This document shows, in pieces, positions 61,921 through 64,000 of a DNA stretch of 64,000 nucleotides. Position 1 is the stretch's first letter. Each line of letters begins with the position of its first letter. Made by a program: the position numbers and the translations under genes. The DNA comes from Methylobacterium dankookense. Its GTDB lineage: Bacteria; Pseudomonadota; Alphaproteobacteria; Rhizobiales; Beijerinckiaceae. A model generated the notes under the pieces. That model had not been told where the DNA came from. It searched no databases and was given only the letters and a program-made list of their open reading frames with translations. The stretch is from assembly GCF_902141855.1 (NCBI RefSeq), contig NZ_CABFVH010000031.1, positions 1-64,000 on the forward strand, written 5' to 3'.

Positions 61921-62991
61921 TCAGCCTAATCCCGTGACCATGGGATCCCGTCGGCGCGCGTGCCGCTCGATCAGGGCGGCGGCGTGCCGGATCGCGTGCG
62001 GATCCGACAGGGCCACGATGGCGCTCGGGTCGAGCGCCAGTCCGGCGCGGACGAGGCCGGGCCAGAGCGCCGCCTCCGGCCAGCCCTCGTGCACGATGGC
62101 CGCGCCGAGCCGGGCGAGGGCGCGGGCCTTCTCGATCTGCTCGCCATAGGCCCGCTCCTCGGGCAGGCAGAGGAAGCGCTTGGCCCGCGCCGCCACCGCG
62201 GCCACCACCCCGTCGCCGGCCCCGCCCACCACGAGGCCGGCCCGGGCGATCCAGGCATCCGCATCCGCGACCCAGCCGTGCAGGTGGAGATTGGCGGGCC
62301 GCTCGCCCTCCCCCGTGACGGGACCGAGGACATGCCAGTCACGCTCCGGCACGGCGCGCGCCGCCGCGGCGAGGTCGGCGAGCGCGCCGCCATCACCACC
62401 GCGGCCGAACACCACGACGATGGGCCCCCCGGCGCCCGCATCCACGCCCGGGCGCTGCGCGACCGGCCGGCCGAGGAAGCCCGCATAGTCCGTCTTGGCG
62501 CGCACCCAATCCGGCACGCCCTCCGCCTCCAGGGCCGCGGGAAAGGGCGCGATCAGACGGTCGGCGGAGCGGAAGGCCTCCAGATGCGGCAGATCCGTCC
62601 GCGTGCCGGCGAGGCGGAACACCAGGGTCGGCAGCGAGAGCAGGCGGGCGAAGAGCGCCACCTCCACCGAGACGTCGACCACGAGGAGCAGCGGGTCCGT
62701 CTCGGCCGCCCAGGCGGCGATGCGCGCCATGCGGGTGCGGATGCCGGGATGGGCGAGCGGTGCGTAATGCAGGGCGTGGGGCCGCTCCGCCTCGCCGTCC
62801 TGGCCGCCGAAACCGTCGTCCAGCCGGTCGTCGGGCAGGTCGAGCACGGGGCCGGGGGCCTCCGCCGTGTCGATCCCCGCGAGGGTGCCGATCAGGGTGC
62901 AGGGCCGGTCGAGGGCGGCGGCGATGGCGCAGGCGCGCTGCCAGTGCCCGACGCCCTGGTGGTGGACGTAGTAGCCGATGCCGCGGGTCAT
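61921..62991 (-). CDS. Glycosyltransferase-like protein (MurG/GT28-type fold)
   Basis: A 356-residue GT-B-fold protein. The N-terminus MTRGIGYYVHHQGVGHWQRA matches the Gly/His-rich first loop of MurG-like and related transferases. The middle contains GGPIVVVFGRGGDGGAL, and the second domain has DADAWIARAGLVVGGAGDG and LCLPEERAYGEQIEKARAL, typical of UDP-sugar transferases of the GT28 kind. ATG 62991 gives the standard start; upstream codons are made of the dispersed repeat and are rejected. It follows a GT2 gene on the same strand. The sugar product, possibly a surface glycan or glycolipid, is not predictable. Confidence 0.8.
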   Translation of the reverse strand: MTRGIGYYVHHQGVGHWQRACAIAAALDRPCTLIGTLAGIDTAEAPGPVLDLPDDRLDDGFGGQDGEAERPHALHYAPLAHPGIRTRMARIAAWAAETDPLLLVVDVSVEVALFARLLSLPTLVFRLAGTRTDLPHLEAFRSADRLIAPFPAALEAEGVPDWVRAKTDYAGFLGRPVAQRPGVDAGAGGPIVVVFGRGGDGGALADLAAAARAVPERDWHVLGPVTGEGERPANLHLHGWVADADAWIARAGLVVGGAGDGVVAAVAARAKRFLCLPEERAYGEQIEKARALARLGAAIVHEGWPEAALWPGLVRAGLALDPSAIVALSDPHAIRHAAALIERHARRRDPMVTGLG

Positions 62992-63011
62992 GGCCGTGCT
63001 CGTTCTCGTGA

Positions 63012-63055
63012 CCGGAATCCCAGAGGGATCGTCCCTTTGGCGGGGTGTCGGCACC
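63012..63055. repeat. Partial copy of the composite hairpin repeat
   Basis: The block AGGGATC-TCCCTTTGG-CGGGGTG matches the reverse complement of the right part of the 37727-37835 element. It lies between the two glycosyltransferase genes. Confidence 0.7.
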
Positions 63056-63090
63056 GGTTCCCTCCCCCTTGCGGAGAGGAGAGCGCGCGA

Positions 63091-64000
63091 TCAGGCCGCC
63101 GCGCGCAGGCCGCGGGCGAGGGCCTCCAGATCGGCGATCGCCGCGTCGAGAGGGACGAAGCGGGCGGGCTCGGCGCGCGCCTCCAGCCGGGCATGGGCGC
63201 GCTCGACGAAGGCGATGTCGTTCGGGCAGGGCTCCGATTCGATCGCGGCGAGGTCGGCGGCGTCGAGGCCGAGCGACTGGCAGGCGCGGCGGCGGGCGGC
63301 CTCGCCCTGGTGCCAGCCCTGACGCCAAGCTTGCCGAAGCGCCGCGCGGCGGGCGACGAGGCCGTGCCAGAGGGCGGCCTCGGGCAATTCGTAGTCCCCG
63401 CCCGCGCGCACCGCCTCGGCCCGGCGCGCCATCTCGGTGGCCATGCCGCCGGTGACGCGGCCCTCGTGCCGGTCGGAGACGTGGATCTTCACCCGCGGGC
63501 AATGGCGCAGGCGGGCGCCGGCCCGGGTGAGGCGGGCGACGAGCGCGTTGTCCTCGCCGCAGGGGATGGCCGGCAGGCCGCCGACCGCGCGGTAGAGGCC
63601 CGCGCGCATCGCGAGGCTCGCGGCGGTGTGGTCGCCGTGGCGGGGCGCCGGATCGTGGGCCGGCGGGTCGAGGATGTCCTCCAGCGCGCGCACGGCCGAC
63701 CAGTAGCGCTCGATGCGCGCGTGCAGGTCGGCAAGCGCCGGCGCGATCTCCGCATCCGCGTCGATCACGAGGCGGCCGCCGACCACGTCGGCCTGCTCCA
63801 GCGCGGCGAGGTTGGCCGCGATCCAGTCCGGCGGTGCCCAGGCATCGGCATCGGTGGTGAGGAGGACGCCGTCCTCCGCGGCCCCATCCTCGGCGAGCCA
63901 GTCGGCGCCGGCCTCCAGCGCCATGCGGCGGGCGGTGCCGACATGGGCCTCGGCCCCCTCGACCCGCACCTCGAGGAGGCGCAGCGCCAGGGATGCGAGA
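63091..64000 (-). CDS. Family 2 glycosyltransferase, N-terminus cut by window edge
   Basis: A GT-A-fold glycosyltransferase. The open frame enters from beyond 64000, so the start is missing. The visible part begins in the middle of the GT2 domain: GTARRMALEAGADWLAE, the metal-binding block LLTTDADAWAPPDWIAAN (the DxD position), and MRAGLYRAVGGLPAIPCGED with the usual Gly-Gly-Ile/Leu region. A basic, Arg-rich C-terminal tail extends to 63091. It is upstream of the GT28-like gene and probably in the same unit, suggesting a shared glycan pathway. The sugar donor is unknown. Confidence 0.78.
   Translation of the reverse strand, partial: LASLALRLLEVRVEGAEAHVGTARRMALEAGADWLAEDGAAEDGVLLTTDADAWAPPDWIAANLAALEQADVVGGRLVIDADAEIAPALADLHARIERYWSAVRALEDILDPPAHDPAPRHGDHTAASLAMRAGLYRAVGGLPAIPCGEDNALVARLTRAGARLRHCPRVKIHVSDRHEGRVTGGMATEMARRAEAVRAGGDYELPEAALWHGLVARRAALRQAWRQGWHQGEAARRRACQSLGLDAADLAAIESEPCPNDIAFVERAHARLEARAEPARFVPLDAAIADLEALARGLRAAA

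Overview
The window looks like the chromosome of a Methylobacterium/Methylorubrum-type alphaproteobacterium (Hyphomicrobiales). This is inferred from the very GC-rich core, the run mdh-sucC-sucD-sucA-(YciI)-sucB-(SDR)-lpdA, the alpha-2-macroglobulin/PBP1C pair, the NrsF-type sigma/anti-sigma pair and the style of the dispersed intergenic hairpins. No database search was possible.

Left part (1 to about 17.7 kb) is accessory. It opens with the tail of an IS5/IS427-type insertion sequence that truncates a small alpha/beta hydrolase gene. Next come two MFS transporters, a divergent catabolic cluster (GntR/FCD regulator, aldehyde dehydrogenase and MFS uptake protein on one strand, a PcaD-like alpha/beta hydrolase on the other), a RecD2-type helicase, an AT-rich orphan gene, a DUF72 protein, a DHA2 drug exporter, a tyrosine integrase, a charged coiled-coil protein beside a three-copy 26-bp repeat, and a DsbA-like oxidoreductase. 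The segment ends at an intact tRNA-Arg(CCG), preceded by an inverted, decayed copy of the tRNA 3' half. That arrangement suggests a history of integration.

Central part (18 to about 43 kb) is mainly cell-envelope and stress functions. It holds a HExxH metalloprotease candidate, secreted small proteins, an ECF sigma factor with an NrsF anti-sigma, a YcgN Cys-cluster protein, PBP1A with a DUF1214/DUF1254-like pair, a cupin, cysteine synthase, a protease-fold protein with no catalytic triad that faces an alpha-2-macroglobulin-PBP1C operon, a di-haem cytochrome c peroxidase, a 53-residue membrane microprotein, a MarC protein, a methyltransferase and glyoxalase II.

Right part (43.5 to 64 kb) is core metabolism followed by export. 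A TetR regulator precedes malate dehydrogenase, succinyl-CoA synthetase and the complete 2-oxoglutarate dehydrogenase complex (E1, E2, E3), all on the + strand. On the - strand follow a degenerate tandem-receiver protein, XerC, a two-gene RND efflux system and two glycosyltransferases, the last cut by the window edge.

Dispersed intergenic repeats of at least three kinds recur between core genes, often abutting stop codons. No CRISPR array, rRNA operon or complete prophage was seen. The strongest leads are the 26-bp repeat locus, the inverted tRNA scar, the pseudoprotease facing a protease-trap gene, and the hydrolase with glycine at the nucleophile position.
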